From an uncultured Burkholderiales bacterium (GTDB lineage: Bacteria; Pseudomonadota; Gammaproteobacteria; Burkholderiales; Burkholderiaceae_C), in assembly GCA_903953985.1 (NCBI GenBank), contig CAJBLW010000488.1, positions 1-5,966 on the forward strand: a DNA stretch of 5,966 bases. The letters run 5' to 3'. Made by a program: the position numbers and the translations under genes. This document shows, one piece after another, positions 5,880-5,966 of the stretch. A model generated the notes under the pieces. That model did not search any database. It was not told the DNA's origin and was given only the letters and a program-made list of their open reading frames with translations. Position 1 is the stretch's first letter; each line of letters starts with the position of its first letter.

Positions 5880-5966
5880 CAGTCCGCCCAACGCTGCCGT
5901 ATGGCGTTCTCTATGCCCACCGCATCCAGCCCTTGCAATGCCAGCAACTTGGCCGGGTCGCCATGC
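5879..5966 (-). CDS. dxs: C-terminal end of probable 1-deoxy-D-xylulose-5-phosphate synthase
   Basis: The last 28 codons of a gene entering from the right edge, ending in TGA (5881-5879). The peptide begins HGDPAKLLALQGLDAVGIEN and ends IRQRWAD. The G-L-D-A-x-G-(I/M)-E pattern just before the end, preceded by a short segment starting with a small polar motif, resembles the C-terminus of Dxs (E. coli Dxs ends with a similar GLDAAGMEAKI). Dxs makes DXP from pyruvate and glyceraldehyde 3-phosphate, the first step of the MEP isoprenoid pathway. The fragment is short, so the assignment rests on a remembered pattern; another protein ending cannot be excluded. A terminator directly follows, so it is not expected to be co-transcribed with dctP. 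Confidence 0.65.
   Translation of the reverse strand, partial: HGDPAKLLALQGLDAVGIENAIRQRWAD

Noticed and set aside
1..5966. Mobile element, CRISPR array, tRNA or rRNA
   Set aside because: No transposase or integrase sequence, regularly spaced repeats, or structured RNA gene was recognised on either strand; coding density and composition are uniform.

Overview
The window looks like a chromosomal segment from a betaproteobacterium, most likely family Comamonadaceae (Limnohabitans, Rhodoferax or Polaromonas type). This is inferred from moderate GC content, the style of the proteins (a TakP-like TRAP system, a TupB permease and a ModE-like/periplasmic-binding-like regulator) and the dxs C-terminus. 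It is not a database result. Every gene I can support lies on the minus strand, so transcription runs from high to low coordinates.

Layout in transcription order. 5966-5879: the last 28 codons of a probable dxs (1-deoxy-D-xylulose-5-phosphate synthase), with a terminator overlapping its stop. 5878-5657: a 222-bp leader with two palindromes, a -10-like hexamer and a strong ribosome binding site. 5656-4577: the TRAP substrate-binding protein DctP, close to the 2-oxoacid/mannitol/chloroaromatic subfamily, with a twin-arginine type signal. 4552-4531: a UUCG-loop terminator. 4468-3338: a one-component regulator with a ModE/LysR-like helix-turn-helix fused to a molybdate-binding-protein-like sensor domain. 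3337-3214: a 124-bp gap. 3213-2611 and 2611-824: the TRAP membrane subunits DctQ and DctM, coupled by a TGATG overlap. 802-766: a strong terminator. 645-1: a tungstate ABC transporter permease (TupB), truncated by the window edge.

DctP delivers substrate in the periplasm and DctQM imports it using an ion gradient. Together they probably form one TRAP transporter for a small organic acid, most plausibly a 2-oxoacid or another monocarboxylate. Unusually, the regulator sits between the binding protein and its membrane partners. By family it would be expected to sense an oxyanion such as molybdate or tungstate, which ties it to tupB on the far side of dctQM rather than to the TRAP genes. The organisation therefore looks like a TRAP locus interleaved with a tup locus.

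I see no mobile element, CRISPR array, tRNA or rRNA, and no clear sign of a wholly new system. The points worth a second look are the gene order, the ligand and targets of the regulator, and several palindromes in the short intergenic regions. No gene-free stretch exceeds 300 bases; the longest is 5657-5878.
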